DNA from: Dechloromonas sp. A34
GTDB lineage: Bacteria; Pseudomonadota; Gammaproteobacteria; Burkholderiales; Rhodocyclaceae
DNA: 64,000 nt
NCBI RefSeq assembly: GCF_026261605.1
Contig: NZ_CP102486.1
Location: 2,790,001-2,854,000 of the forward strand
Reading direction: 5' to 3'
The notes beneath the pieces were generated by a model. It was given only the letters and a program-made list of their open reading frames with translations. It did not search any database and was not told the DNA's origin. Positions 49,880 through 60,631 of the stretch are shown piece after piece. Every line of letters begins with the position of its first letter. The stretch's first letter is position 1. Both the position numbers and the translations under genes were made by a program.

Positions 49880-50566
49880 TCAGCGAATGACCAGAAGCTC
49901 CCCTTCCCGGTAAACCGGCATGGAAAATTCGAAAAGATCGGCGTGGGTGGCGATATCGAGGTCGGCCCGAGGTAGATTGGGCCAGGTGCCGGCCGCGAAG
50001 CGCTGCCCGAAGTCGGACTCCCGCACGCGTCGAGCGAATTGATCCGGCCTGGCCGGATTGCCACACAACAAGGATTCAATGTAATCGGCGCATGCGATGT
50101 CCTCGTCGCCATCGCGATCGACCCATTCGCCGGTGATGACAAAGCAAACGTCCTCGGCACCCGCGACGCGGATCGCCTCTCCCGTTGCTCGGGCGCAAAC
50201 GAGGCTGGCGGCGTACAGCCGCCGTGCCTGGCGGAAACTCTGCAGGCCGCGGACACCCGCCGCCGTGCTCATCACGACAGTCTTGCCGGCAAGGTCAGCA
50301 TCCATCAGCCGAGAGGGGGAATTGCCAAAATCGAATCCGGGTACCGGGTCGCCGCCGCCCACGGCGCCCACCGATACCGAGTTGGGGAGCCGGCCAAGCA
50401 GCGCCATCGCCACGGCAACGCCCGCCACCGGGTAAATGGCGCGCGCCCCGTTGGCAAGTGCCACCGCTGCCGTCGTGAACGAGCGCAGAACATCGATCAC
50501 GACGACTGTGTCGTTGGCATTGGGCCGATTCTGCAGGCGGTTCAGGAAGAGGCGGGAAAATTTCAT
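49880..50566 (-). CDS. ComB-like 2-phosphosulfolactate phosphatase family protein
   Basis: The 228-residue protein (from ATG 50566) matches the ComB family: DTVVVIDVLRSFTTAAVALA near residue 19, ANGARAIYPV, and NSPSRLMDADLAGKTVVMST near 85. ComB makes sulfolactate in coenzyme M synthesis of methanogens; most bacterial homologues have no known role and no ComA partner is visible. An alternative GTG start at 50641 adds 25 residues; neither start has a strong ribosome site. It converges on the SpoU-type gene. Confidence 0.75.
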   Translation of the reverse strand: MKFSRLFLNRLQNRPNANDTVVVIDVLRSFTTAAVALANGARAIYPVAGVAVAMALLGRLPNSVSVGAVGGGDPVPGFDFGNSPSRLMDADLAGKTVVMSTAAGVRGLQSFRQARRLYAASLVCARATGEAIRVAGAEDVCFVITGEWVDRDGDEDIACADYIESLLCGNPARPDQFARRVRESDFGQRFAAGTWPNLPRADLDIATHADLFEFSMPVYREGELLVIR

Positions 50567-50661
50567 GGCAAATGGGGAAGACCAATGCACACCCTTTGCA
50601 AACTCGCGCAGGGAGATGCCACAAAATAACCGCACTGGCACTTCCGGACAACAGATTCCGT

Positions 50662-50754
50662 ATGGCAGAGCCTGAAACGCAAGCGGAGGACGGAGAGACA
50701 GTCATCGCGAGAGACGGCTCCAAACCAGTGCGATTCGTTGTCGAAGATCAATAG
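50662..50754 (+). other. Possible antitoxin-like remnant ORF
   Basis: A 30-codon reading frame starts ATGGCAGAGCC; its end, GETVIARDGSKPVRFVVEDQ, resembles the C-terminal tail of Phd/VapB-type antitoxins. It has no start context and no toxin gene beside it. It may be a decayed fragment or chance. Confidence 0.15.
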
Positions 50755-50815
50755 GTGCTTCATTCGTTTGAAGTAGCTTGACAACTATTACCGTTGCGAG
50801 TCGGAGGGCCGAATC

Positions 50816-51453
50816 ATGAAGTCACTCTTCAAGCTGTCAATCGCTTGCATCCTGGCTTGCTCCTTCGCCTGGGGGCAGAGCCCACGACAAAACCGGCGTT
50901 TGTCGAAAAACCAATAACGCTTGAACTCCTGAACAAAATCCGCGCCGGCGGCTTTGTCCTCTATATGCGACATGGCAATACCGACAACAGCCGGCCGGAT
51001 CGCGTACCTAACGTAGACCTCGCCGATTGCAGCACCCAGAGACCATTGTCTGACGATGGGCGCAAATTGATGAGACAGGTTGGCAAGGCTATCCGAGACG
51101 CCAAAATTCCCTTGGGGAAAATCCTGGTAAGTCCGATGTGCCGCACCAAGGAATCAGCCCAACTGGCCATCGGTGAAAACTTCCAGATCGTTGAGTCGCT
51201 GATGTATTCCGCCAACATGACCAGCGAAGAGAAAAAACCACGTATCGAAGCACTGAAAAAACTTCTCGCCTTGCCTGTGCCACGAGGCGCCAACACCCTG
51301 ATGATTGCGCACGCACCCAATCTCGACGATCTGATTGGTTTCTTCGTCAAACCTGAGGGAACGATAGTCGTCTTCAATGTCGATGGAGCAAACGGTTATG
51401 AGTATGTGGCCAGCATTCACCCGGAGGATTGGCATACACTGCTGCCGAAATAA
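50816..51453 (+). CDS. Secreted histidine phosphatase family protein (one frameshift)
   Basis: Two frames together give one 212-residue protein. The first carries a signal peptide (MKSLFKLSIACILACSFAWG) with an excellent GGAGG 8 bases before ATG 50816. The second carries the histidine phosphatase domain: the RHG motif in FVLYMRHGNTDNSRP, CRTKESAQLA, and a second catalytic His in LMIAHAPNLDDL. The break is in a G-run at 50871-50875; one extra G joins AWG to AEPTTKPAF. The protein is probably periplasmic; substrate unknown. The sensor kinase follows by 18 bp. Confidence 0.8.
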
Positions 51454-51471
51454 TTTTGGTAAGTGGTTTAG

Positions 51472-53604
51472 ATGAAATCCGGACGTACGTTCCTGTTGAT
51501 CTTCCTCTTGCCGGTTCTTGTCGCCGGCGCCGCCATGCTGATCAACATGGGGGTTCTATACAGTCTCAAAGAGCAGCACCGCGAGGAGATTTCAGCGCAA
51601 CAAGGCAGCCTGAACCTGCTCAATGAGGTGACGCGCGTTAGTGACGAGATGGCAGCACAGCAGCAACGTGTCGCGGAGGTGCTAAAGGAAGCGGAGCGCG
51701 GGCGACTTAGCGAAAGCGCGATCTACCGGGTCCATTCGGAGATGGTCGATGCCCTGGCTGCCCTCAGCGTTCGGGTGCAGCAGTTGAACCGATCGGCTAC
51801 GGCGCTCGCGGTGTCGCCTGACGATACGGCCGCACTGCAGGCCGACTACGAGAAATATCGAAACTACGTGATCATGGCTACCGACATCGCGGCGATCGAT
51901 CCGCCTGTGGCTGGCCGTCACATCAGTCAGGCGCGTGACCATTTCGTATCCTTCTCGCAGCGCGCCCATCACCTTGCGCTCGACCTTGGCAAACGCGTCG
52001 AAAAGAGTGGCAAGGCCGCAGCCGATGCCTTCAACACGGCTTTTCACCGGGCGATCAGCGTTGTCGCTATCAGTCTGGTGGTCATGCTGGCATTTGCCAT
52101 GACCTCTTCGCGGTCGATGGGGGCGCGAGTGACAACGTTGGCCACCGCCCTTCGGCAACTGGCCAGGGAAAAAGAAGACCCCGCGCCGTTACCGGGCATC
52201 GAGCAACTACATGAGAAGAAGAACGGCGAATTCGGCGAGCTTGCAGGCTCGGTTTTGAGTTTTCGACAAGCCTTGATCGATCGACGTAAGGCTGAAAAGG
52301 AGTTGCTGGAGTATCAGACGAATCTCGAAAAACTGGTCGAGGCACGGACTGCCGAGCTGGCCGAGGCGAGGGACGCTGCGGAAGCCGCAAATATTTCGAA
52401 GAGCGCCTTTCTCGCCAACATGTCGCACGAGATACGAACGCCACTTAATGCCATTACCGGCATGTCGCACCTGATCCAGCGCTCGGGCGTCAATCCCGAG
52501 CAAGCCGAACGGCTCGACAAGATCAATACGGCCGGACAGCATTTGCTGGGCATCATCAATGCCATTCTTGACCTATCGAAAATCGAGGCCGGAAAATTCG
52601 TGCTGGAAGAAGTGGAGGTCAATGTTCCCGGCATCATCAAGAACATCGTTTCCATGCTTTACGACAAGGCGCAGGTGAAAGGCCTGAAGCTGCTTGCCGA
52701 CCTTCCGGTACAGCCCCTCAAATTAATGGGTGATCCGACCCGAATCCAGCAGGGATTGCTGAACCTTGCCACCAATGCACTGAAATTCACCGAGGCCGGA
52801 AGCATTTCGTTGCGCTCCACGATTCAGGATGACGGTGCCGGAAGCGTGCTGGTGCGCTTTGAAGTCCAGGACACGGGAATTGGGATTCCATCGGAGACGG
52901 TGCCGAAACTGTTTTCCACTTTCGAACAGGCGGACAGTTCGATTACCCGGAAATATGGCGGAACCGGCCTTGGCCTGGCGATTACCAAGCGTCTGGCGCA
53001 AGTCATGGGCGGCGAAGTCGGGGTAAATAGCGTCTTGGGGGTTGGCAGCACCTTCTGGTTTACCGTCCGTCTGAAAAAAGGCGCGGTGCTGAACGAGGAG
53101 ATGGCCACGTCTCCCGCGGGTGCGGCCGAGGCCAGGATTCTGCATGACTACAAGGGCAGCCGAATACTGCTGGTCGAGGATGATCCGGTCAATCGTGAAG
53201 TCTCGTCACTATTACTGGAAGACGTAGCGGCGAAGGTCGATTGTGCCGAAGATGGTGCGGCGGCACTGGCCATGGCAACTCGCAACGAATATGACGTAAT
53301 CCTGATGGATATGCAGATGCCGGTGATGGACGGTCTTGAGGCGACCCGGCGCATTCGCCAGTTGCCGCAGGGCAGGTCGGTGCCGATCCTCGCCATGACA
53401 GCCAATGCCTTCGTCGAGGACAAGCAGCGTTGTCTTAATGCCGGGATGAATGACTTCATTTCCAAACCGGTTGATCCCGAGTTGCTGTTTTCTACGCTGT
53501 TGCTATGGCTGAAGCGGTCTCGAAGCCAAGATGTTTGCGTCACGGACCAAACGTCCGGTTTGCCAGCGTCGCCAATCAGCGCAGTTTCAGTTCCTGCAGA
53601 ATAG
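51472..53604 (+). CDS. Hybrid sensor histidine kinase with receiver domain
   Basis: This 710-residue inner-membrane kinase has a first transmembrane segment near residues 7-32, a periplasmic sensor of about 160 residues (helical, no family recognised), a second segment near 195-212, then a linker with coiled coil, HisKA with phospho-His319 ([14 protein letters not shown]), an HATPase domain ([19 protein letters not shown]) and a C-terminal receiver with Asp613 ([11 protein letters not shown]). No response regulator or HPt protein is adjacent, so partners are elsewhere. It overlaps the convergent ppsR end by 29 bp. Confidence 0.92.
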   Translation: MKSGRTFLLIFLLPVLVAGAAMLINMGVLYSLKEQHREEISAQQGSLNLLNEVTRVSDEMAAQQQRVAEVLKEAERGRLSESAIYRVHSEMVDALAALSVRVQQLNRSATALAVSPDDTAALQADYEKYRNYVIMATDIAAIDPPVAGRHISQARDHFVSFSQRAHHLALDLGKRVEKSGKAAADAFNTAFHRAISVVAISLVVMLAFAMTSSRSMGARVTTLATALRQLAREKEDPAPLPGIEQLHEKKNGEFGELAGSVLSFRQALIDRRKAEKELLEYQTNLEKLVEARTAELAEARDAAEAANISKSAFLANMSHEIRTPLNAITGMSHLIQRSGVNPEQAERLDKINTAGQHLLGIINAILDLSKIEAGKFVLEEVEVNVPGIIKNIVSMLYDKAQVKGLKLLADLPVQPLKLMGDPTRIQQGLLNLATNALKFTEAGSISLRSTIQDDGAGSVLVRFEVQDTGIGIPSETVPKLFSTFEQADSSITRKYGGTGLGLAITKRLAQVMGGEVGVNSVLGVGSTFWFTVRLKKGAVLNEEMATSPAGAAEARILHDYKGSRILLVEDDPVNREVSSLLLEDVAAKVDCAEDGAAALAMATRNEYDVILMDMQMPVMDGLEATRRIRQLPQGRSVPILAMTANAFVEDKQRCLNAGMNDFISKPVDPELLFSTLLLWLKRSRSQDVCVTDQTSGLPASPISAVSVPAE

Positions 53605-54394
53605 TCGTCGAGATTTCCTCGATCGATTTGGTCGAGGAATCGAGCCAGCGAATGCCTTCGCGGCGCATCATCTTTTCGGCTTCGGCAATCTCGTAGCGGC
53701 AATTGGGCAGCGAGGCGTACTTGCTGTCGGCGCGGCGCTCCTCGCGAATCTGGTGCAGGCGCTCGGGCTGGATGGTCAGGCCGAAGAGCTTGGAGCGGTG
53801 CTTTTCCAGCGTGCCGGGCAGGCGGCCGCGGTCGAAGTCTTCCGGGATCAGCGGGAAGTTCGCTGCCTTGAGGCCGAACTGCATGGCCAGGTAAAGCGAG
53901 GTCGGTGTCTTGCCGCAGCGTGAGACGGCAACCAGAATCACGTCGGCCTCGGCCAGATCGCGGTCGGTGATGCCGTCATCGTGAGCCAGCGTGTAATTGA
54001 TCGCCTCGATGCGTTGCTTGTAGTCCGAACTATCGGCCGTGCCGTGCGAGCGGCCGACGGTGTGGCTGGACTTGACGCCGAGTTCGGCTTCAAGCGGCGC
54101 CAGGAAGGTTTCGAAGTAGGAGAGGCAGAAGGCATCGGCCTGATGGACGATGCTGGCCAGTTCCTGATTGACCAGCGTCGTGAATACGATGGAGCGCATG
54201 CCGTCGGCCTCGCCCTGGGCGTTGATGCGGGCGACTGCATCCTGGGCCTTGGCAATGCTGTCGAGGAAGGGAATCCGGATCTGCTTGAATTCGACATCCT
54301 CGAACTGGGTCAGGAGGCTGTGTCCGAGGGCCTCGGCGGTCAGGCCGGTGCCGTCGGAGACAAAAAAGACGCTGCGTTTGATGATGGTAGGCAT
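53576..54394 (-). CDS. ppsR: PEP synthetase regulatory protein PpsR (kinase/pyrophosphorylase)
   Basis: The 272-residue DUF299-family bifunctional enzyme phosphorylates and dephosphorylates PEP synthetase. It starts [20 protein letters not shown], with the P-loop-like segment [20 protein letters not shown] near residue 152 and [20 protein letters not shown] near the end. It lies 9 bp downstream of ppc on the same strand, which links it to PEP/oxaloacetate flux. The pps gene is not in the window. Confidence 0.92.
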   Translation of the reverse strand: MPTIIKRSVFFVSDGTGLTAEALGHSLLTQFEDVEFKQIRIPFLDSIAKAQDAVARINAQGEADGMRSIVFTTLVNQELASIVHQADAFCLSYFETFLAPLEAELGVKSSHTVGRSHGTADSSDYKQRIEAINYTLAHDDGITDRDLAEADVILVAVSRCGKTPTSLYLAMQFGLKAANFPLIPEDFDRGRLPGTLEKHRSKLFGLTIQPERLHQIREERRADSKYASLPNCRYEIAEAEKMMRREGIRWLDSSTKSIEEISTTILQELKLR

Positions 54395-54403
54395 CCGCCG
54401 ATT

Positions 54404-57178
54404 TTAACCGCTGTTGCGCAATCCCGACGCAATGCCGTTGATCGTCAGATGGATGCCGCGGGCCACCCGTTCGTCGGTTTCGCCGGAGCGGTGGCGCTTG
54501 AGCAATTCGACCTGCAAATGGTTGAGCGGGTCCATGTAGGGCGAGCGCAGTTGCAGCGACCGCTTGAGCAGCGGGTTGTCGGCGAGGAAGTCGTCCTGCT
54601 CCAGTATGCTCAGCAGGTGCCGCTTGGTCAGCGCCCATTCGGCCTTTATCTGGCTGAAGATACGGTCGCGCAATTCGCCGTCGGCGACCAGTTCGGCATA
54701 GCGCGAGGCAATGGCGAGGTCGGTCTTGGCCAGCACCATGTCCATGTTCGAGAGCAGGCTCTGGAAGAAGGGCCAGGACTTGACCATGCGGCGCAAGGTG
54801 GCGAGGCCGTCGGTGCCGTTTTGTGCACTCGCCGCCAGGTAGCCGTCGACCGCCGCGCCGAAGCCGTACCAACCGGGCAGCATCAGGCGGCATTGCGCCC
54901 ACGAGAACACCCAGGGAATGGCACGGAGGTCTTCGATACGCTCGGAAGCCTTGCGCGAAGCCGGGCGGCTGCCGATGTTCAGCGAGGCGATTTCCGAAAC
55001 CACCGTCGATTGCCGGAAGTAGGTGGTGAAACCCGGCGTTTCATAGATCAGGCCACGATAAGCGTTGAAGGCGCGGGCCGAAAGCTCGTCCATCACGGCG
55101 TGGAACTGCTCGGCCGGCTCGACCTTGTTCTCGTGGTCGGTCAGGCTGGCTTCCAGCGTCGCGGCGAGCAGCACTTCGAGGTTGCGGCGGCCGGTATCCG
55201 GGTTGCCGTACTTGGTCGAGATCACTTCGCCCTGTTCGGTCAGCCGGATCTGGCCGGAAACAGCGCCGGCCGGCTGGGCGAGGATGGCATGGTAGGAGGG
55301 GCCGCCGCCGCGACCAACCGAACCGCCCCGGCCATGGAACAGGCGCAGGCGGACGCCGTGGCTGCGGAAGACGCCGGCCAGTTCGATTTCGGCCTTGTAC
55401 AGCTCCCAGCCCGAGGTCAGGAAACCGCCGTCCTTGTTGCTGTCGGAATAGCCGAGCATGACTTCGTGCTCGTTGCCGCGACCGGCGATCAGTTCGCGAT
55501 AGGCCGGGATGGCGAAGACGCCTTCCATGGTGGCGGCGCTCTTCTGCAAGTCCTCGATCGTTTCGAACAGCGGGATGATATTGACGTCGAGGCGCGGTGT
55601 GGCACCGGGCAGCAGCAGGCCGGATTCCTTGAGCAGCAGCGCGAGTTCGAGGAGGTCGGAAACGCCGTCGGTTTTCGAGATGATGCAGTTGGGCAGGGCG
55701 GCAGCGCCGTAGCGTTGGCGCAGTTCGCGGGCGGCGAAGAAGATCGCCAGTTCGCCCTGGGTTTCCTCGGAATACTCGAGGTAAGGCGAATAAAGCGGGC
55801 GCGGCGTGCTGATTTCCTCGACCAGCAGCTTCCGGCGCTCGGCTTCGGAGAGCGCCTCGTAATCGGGGCAGCGACCGGCGCCGGCGAGCAACTCGGCGAC
55901 ACTGCGGGCATGCACTTCGGAATTCTGCCGGAGGTCGATCGGTGCCAGATGGAAGCCGAAGACCTGCACCGCGCGGAGCAGGCGGCGCAACCGGCCGCCG
56001 GCCAGATTGGCGCTGCCGTTCAGCTTCAGCGAATTGGCCAGCACCTTGAGGTCGGCGCGTAGCGCGTCCGACGTGGCGTAGGGTTCGGCGTGGCCGATTT
56101 CATGGCGCACCGGCTCGAAGTGATCCAGCACCCGGGCGGTAGCGGCGAGGCGGGCGTAGATGCCGGACAGCGCGCGACGATAGGGTTCGTCGGAGCGTTG
56201 CGGCGAATGGTCGGTCGAGTGCTCGGCCAGGGCCAGCAGTTCCGGGGTGACTTTGATCAGCAGGTCGGAGAGCGGCAGTTCGCCACCCAGTTCATGGACT
56301 TCTTCGAGGTAATGGTTGAGCGCGGCAGCCGATTGCAGACGCAGAGCTTCACGCAGGATTTCGGCGGTGACGAAGGGGTTACCGTCGCGGTCGCCGCCGA
56401 TCCAGCTGCCGACGCGGAAGAAGGGGGGCAGGGCCCAGCGCTGCGCCGGGTAGCGCTTGTGCAACTGCTGGGTGGCCTGGATGTAGAGGCGCGGCAGTTC
56501 GGTGAAGAAGGTTTCCTTGAAGTAGGTGATGCCGTTCTTGACCTCGTCGAGCACCTTGAGGCGCACCGGGCGCAGCATCCGCGACTGCCACAGTGTGAGA
56601 ACGGAATTGGCCAGGGCCAGATCGTTCTCGGCCTCTTCCTCGGGCGTCATCTGCAGGCGTTCGCGCTGGTCGAGCAGGCGGGCGATATCGCGGTGATTGC
56701 GGATCAGGCTCTGGCGCTGGACTTCGGTCGGATGCGCGGTGAGCACCGGGGCGACCAGAGCGTGGGCGAAGAAATCGGCCACCGCTTCCGGCGAAACGTT
56801 TGCCGAATGGAGGGCATCGAGGGCGAAAATCAGGCTGCCTTCGCGCGGCGGCGAGCCGACCAGGTCGTGGGCGCGGCGCCGGCGGATGTGGTGCTCGTCC
56901 TCGGCGATATTGGCCAGTTGCAGGAAGTAGCTGAAGGCGCGAACGACGGCCTGCGTCGTCTCGCGCGGCAGCGGGTCGAGCAGGGCGGCGAGTTCGGCGC
57001 GGGCGGCGGGGTCGCCGTTGCGGGCGAAGCTGACGGCGGTCTGGCGAACGCGCTCGACGATGTCGAACACGGCGTCACCTTCCTGTTCGCGCACGGTGTC
57101 GCCGAGGACACGGCCGAGCAGGCGGATGTCGGTGCGGAGCGGTTCGTCCTTGTTAGTGTCCAGGGCGCGATCTGACAT
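54404..57178 (-). CDS. ppc: Phosphoenolpyruvate carboxylase
   Basis: The 924-residue anaplerotic enzyme fixes bicarbonate to PEP giving oxaloacetate. Signatures: VLTAHPTEVQRQSLI near residue 145 (catalytic His), GSWIGGDRDGNPFVTAE near 245, LGYSDSNKDGGFLTSGW near 580 and FHGRGGSVGRGGGP near 620, and the C-terminus ends in GIASGLRNSG, where PEPC usually ends in NTG. ATG 57178 is preferred; an ATG four codons earlier is possible. ppsR follows. Confidence 0.97.
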   Translation of the reverse strand: MSDRALDTNKDEPLRTDIRLLGRVLGDTVREQEGDAVFDIVERVRQTAVSFARNGDPAARAELAALLDPLPRETTQAVVRAFSYFLQLANIAEDEHHIRRRRAHDLVGSPPREGSLIFALDALHSANVSPEAVADFFAHALVAPVLTAHPTEVQRQSLIRNHRDIARLLDQRERLQMTPEEEAENDLALANSVLTLWQSRMLRPVRLKVLDEVKNGITYFKETFFTELPRLYIQATQQLHKRYPAQRWALPPFFRVGSWIGGDRDGNPFVTAEILREALRLQSAAALNHYLEEVHELGGELPLSDLLIKVTPELLALAEHSTDHSPQRSDEPYRRALSGIYARLAATARVLDHFEPVRHEIGHAEPYATSDALRADLKVLANSLKLNGSANLAGGRLRRLLRAVQVFGFHLAPIDLRQNSEVHARSVAELLAGAGRCPDYEALSEAERRKLLVEEISTPRPLYSPYLEYSEETQGELAIFFAARELRQRYGAAALPNCIISKTDGVSDLLELALLLKESGLLLPGATPRLDVNIIPLFETIEDLQKSAATMEGVFAIPAYRELIAGRGNEHEVMLGYSDSNKDGGFLTSGWELYKAEIELAGVFRSHGVRLRLFHGRGGSVGRGGGPSYHAILAQPAGAVSGQIRLTEQGEVISTKYGNPDTGRRNLEVLLAATLEASLTDHENKVEPAEQFHAVMDELSARAFNAYRGLIYETPGFTTYFRQSTVVSEIASLNIGSRPASRKASERIEDLRAIPWVFSWAQCRLMLPGWYGFGAAVDGYLAASAQNGTDGLATLRRMVKSWPFFQSLLSNMDMVLAKTDLAIASRYAELVADGELRDRIFSQIKAEWALTKRHLLSILEQDDFLADNPLLKRSLQLRSPYMDPLNHLQVELLKRHRSGETDERVARGIHLTINGIASGLRNSG

Positions 57179-57197
57179 TGGGGTTCCCATCGTGAAT

Positions 57198-57219
57198 GAT
57201 CCCCGACTGGGCGGGGATC
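57198..57219 (-). promoter_or_regulatory. Hairpin in the ppc leader
   Basis: GATCCCC / GGGGATC (7 bp, 8-base loop) ends 20 bases before the ppc ATG. It could hinder the ribosome or act as an operator; nothing more can be said. A second palindrome, CCCGCCATGGCGGG, lies at 57244-57257. Confidence 0.3.
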
Positions 57220-57305
57220 TATTGATTTTTCAGGCGTCATCTTCCCGCCATGGCGGGCAGCGCTAGAGCTTACACAGTCTAGTGCGACAAGCCCAGAGGC
57301 TGGTG

Positions 57306-57752
57306 CTAGTGCTTGCGGACCAGTAGTACCGAGGCGTCGGCGATCTTGGCCAGTTGTTCGGCGACCGAGCCGAGAATCAGCGTTGCCAGGCCGCGCTGGC
57401 CATGGCGACCGACGACGATCAGATCGACACCGAGTTCCCTGGCCTTGTCGGCCACCGTTTCCGAAACGCGGCGATTGCGGGCTTCCAGCATCAGTGCTTC
57501 GGCGTCGACGTCCGTAGCAGATTGCATCGCCTTGTCGAGCAGATTGCTGCCAGCCTCGGTCAGGTTGGCAATCGCGCCTTCCAGGTTGATGACGCTGGAC
57601 AAGGCATGGCCATGAATATTGAGGATGGTTTCGTCGGCAACGTGGGTGATGTAAAGCTTGGCCTTGCTGGTGCGGGCGATATGCATGGCCTCGGCCAGTG
57701 CGCTGCGGGAGGTTTCGCTGTCGTCGATGGCAACCAGAATTTTCTTGTACAT
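57306..57752 (-). CDS. Universal stress protein UspA family
   Basis: The 148-residue protein has the single USP fold: KILVAIDDSETSRSALAEA at the N-terminus and the ATP-binding signature G-2x-G-9x-G(S/T) in GRHGQRGLATLILGS near residue 114. Such proteins accumulate in starvation or stress. It is an isolated unit between ppc and the dld gene. Confidence 0.92.
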   Translation of the reverse strand: MYKKILVAIDDSETSRSALAEAMHIARTSKAKLYITHVADETILNIHGHALSSVINLEGAIANLTEAGSNLLDKAMQSATDVDAEALMLEARNRRVSETVADKARELGVDLIVVGRHGQRGLATLILGSVAEQLAKIADASVLLVRKH

Positions 57753-57826
57753 GGGTGTTCTCCTTGAATTCGTTGAATGGGTCGTACCTTAGCAAGTCGC
57801 CGGGATTTCGGCTGTTAGGGAAATCC

Positions 57827-60591
57827 TCAACATGCGGGCTGCGGTCGGCTGCATTTTTCGAGCAGATAGGCGATCGACTGGTAGGTCAGTCCGGTTTCGG
57901 CGGTCAGGCCGATTTCACAGGTCCGGTTGGTCGACACGCCGCAGGCACAATTGTTCGGCAGTTCGTCGTGGATCTTGCGCAAGGCGTGCCGGTTCAATTC
58001 AGGCACGACAAAGCCGCGGTCGCCGGCAAAGCCGCAGCAGGTGACGCCGGCCGGTTCGATGATCTGCTCGACGCAGGCGGCGAGCAGTTGCTTGAGCTTG
58101 GCGTCCGAGCCGTTCTTGCGCACGCTGCAATTGACGTGGAGGGCGATCGGGCCGGTCTCCCTGGTGATCATCAGGCGCGGCAGCAGGGCGTCGTGGGCGA
58201 ATTCGTGGAAATCGTAGAGCTTGAGCCGGCCGGCCAGGTGCTTCTGCATGCGGGCCGAGCAGGTGCTGGCATCCATGATCACCGGGTAGCGGCCGTTGTC
58301 GGAGGCCTTCATCAGAGCTGCTTCGAGGGTTCTCGACATGCCGTCGGCTTCTTCGGCCATGCCTTTGCTGGCCAGCATCTGGCCGCAGCACAACTGGTCG
58401 AAGCCCTCGGGCAGGCGGGGGCATAGCCGGCGCGGGTCAGCAGTTCGATGATCACGTCGCCGAGCTGCTGTTCGCCTGATTTCGAAGGTCCGAAGATGCG
58501 GCCGCCGCAGGTCGGGAAATAGACCACCGGATCGCCCTGCATCGTTCGGGCGACCGGCGACTTGCCGGCTTTCGGCATGTTCTTTTTCCAGGCGCCGCCG
58601 GAGATGCGGCCGAGGAAGTTGTCGCCCAGCACGCCGGAGACCGCGTGGCCGACCGACAGCCCGAGGCGCGAGGCGTTGGCGAAAGTGGCGAAATGCTCGC
58701 CGGTCCAGGTGTTGATCGCCCGGCTGGTGTCGCCGAGCTGGCGGCCGCGCAGACGGCGGGTCAGGTCGCCGGTATCGATGCCGACCGGGCAGGCCGTCGA
58801 ACACAGGCCGCAGGCAGCGCAGGTGTCGAGACCCATGTAGGGGTAATCCTCGCCGATGGCGCCGGCCGGTTCGCCGGCGGCGGCGCGGCGCGCCAGTTCG
58901 CGGACGCTGACGATGCGCTGGCGCGGGCTGAGCGTCAGGCGGTGCGAGGGGCAGAGCGGTTCGCAGAAGCCGCACTCGATGCAGCGGTCGACGATGTCTT
59001 CGGCAGCCGGCATCGGCTTCAGGTTCTCGAGGTGGGCGTGCGGATTGTCGTTGAGGATGACGCCGGGGTTGAGCAGGTTTTCCGGGTCGAAGAGCTGCTT
59101 GATCTTGCGCATCAGGTCGGCGGCTTCCTTGCCCCATTCCAGCTCGACGAAGGGTGCCATGTTGCGACCGGTGCCATGCTCGGCCTTCAGCGAGCCGTCG
59201 TACTTGTCCACCACCAGATGACAGACGTCGTCCATGAAGCGGGCGTAGCGGTCGACTTCGGCCGGGTCGCCGAAATCCTGGGTGAAGACGAAGTGCAGGT
59301 TGCCTTCCAGGGCGTGGCCGAAAATGATCGCCTCGTGGTACCCGTGGTGGCGCAGCAGGGCCTGCAGATCGAGCGTGGCATCGGCCAGCGACGCGATGGG
59401 GAAGGCGACGTCCTCGATCAGCACCGTGGTGCCGGTGCGGCGCATGGCGCCGACCGAGGGGAAGGTGCCCTTGCGCACTTTCCAGTACATCTCGCAGGTC
59501 GCCGGATCGGTCGAGAAGACCATCGGCTCGACTGTTGCCACGCCGTCCATCGCGGCATGCACGGCGGCGATGCGTTCCTGCAGGCCATCGACCGTGCCGG
59601 AGCGGACTTCAATCAGCAGCGCGGCGGCGTCTTCGCCCAGTTCGCGCATGATGGCCGGCAGGCCGGGCTTGTTCTCGACCGAATGCAGGGCCGGGCGGTC
59701 GAGTAGTTCGACCGCCGAAACCGGCTGCGGCTTGAGGCGGATCACCGCCTCGCAGGCGGTGCGGATATCCGGGAAGAAAACCAGGGCGCTGGCCTTGAAC
59801 GGGTCCTCGACGACGGTCTGGTAGGTGATGCGTGAAATGAAGCCGAGCGTGCCTTCCGATCCGATCATCAGATGGGCCAGGATGTCGAGCGGATGCTCGT
59901 AGTCGACTAGCGCGTTGAGGCTGTAGCCGGTGGTGTTCTTGATCTTGAACTTGTGGCGGATGCGCTCGGCGAGCCGGGTGTTGTTGCGCGTGTCGCGGCC
60001 CAGGCGCTCCAGCTCGCCGAGCAGCACGGCGTGGCTCTTCGAGAAGGCGTCGATGCTGAGATGGTCTTCGGTATCGACCAGCGTGCCGTCGGCCAGCATG
60101 ACGCGCAGGCCGGCCAGGGTCCGGTAGCTGTTCTGCGCCGTGCCGCAGCACATGCCGGAAGCGTTGTTGGCAGCGATGCCACCGATCTTGCAGGCGTTGA
60201 TCGAGGCCGGATCGGGGCCGATCTTCTTGCCGTGCGGCGCCAGGCGACGATTGACCTCACCGCCGATGATGCCGGGGCCGACTTTTACTTTAGTGGCGTC
60301 GGCGTTCAATTCGTAGGTCGCAAAGCCTTCGCCGATCAGGGCCAGGATGCCATCGGTGATCGCCTGGCCGGAAAGGCTGGTGCCGGCGGTGCGGAAGGTG
60401 AGCGGGGTGTTGTGCTTTTTGGCGGCGGTTAACACCGTTCTGAGGTCGTTTTCGGTTTCGACGACGGTGATGACTTGGGGGATAAGGCGGTAGAAGCTGG
60501 CGTCGGTGCCGTAGGCCAGGCGTCGGAGATCGTCGATGATGATTTGGTGGTCGGGGAGGTGCTGGCGGAGGTGTTGGATCAGTTCGCTCAT
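57827..60591 (-). CDS. dld: FAD/Fe-S D-lactate dehydrogenase (Dld-II type, one frameshift)
   Basis: This 921-codon (restored) membrane-associated flavoprotein joins an N-terminal FAD-binding PCMH domain (FRTAGTSLSGQAITDGIL), an FAD-oxidase C-terminal domain, two 4Fe-4S motifs (CIECGFCEPLCPSHRL; CAACGLCSTACPVG) and CCG cysteine-rich domains (GVTCCGFAGDRGF). The layout matches Dld-II of Shewanella, which oxidises D-lactate and passes electrons to quinone. The frame is lost at 58417-58421 in a G-run (C-run on the coding strand), where AGYAP should continue RLPEGFDQL; one restored base mends it. ATG 60591 is the start. The lutABC genes lie upstream on the same strand. Confidence 0.88.
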
Positions 60592-60631
60592 TTTGCGTTT
60601 GTCTCGTTGTTTAGACGTTTGTCTTTGTTGT

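Noticed and set aside
53981..56062. 693-residue ORF opposite ppc
   Set aside because: It is an antisense shadow of a highly conserved gene; high GC and codon bias open the complementary frame. No family resemblance.
57244..57257. CCCGCCATGGCGGG palindrome after the usp gene
   Set aside because: It lacks a T-run, so it is not a credible terminator; it may be chance in GC-rich DNA.
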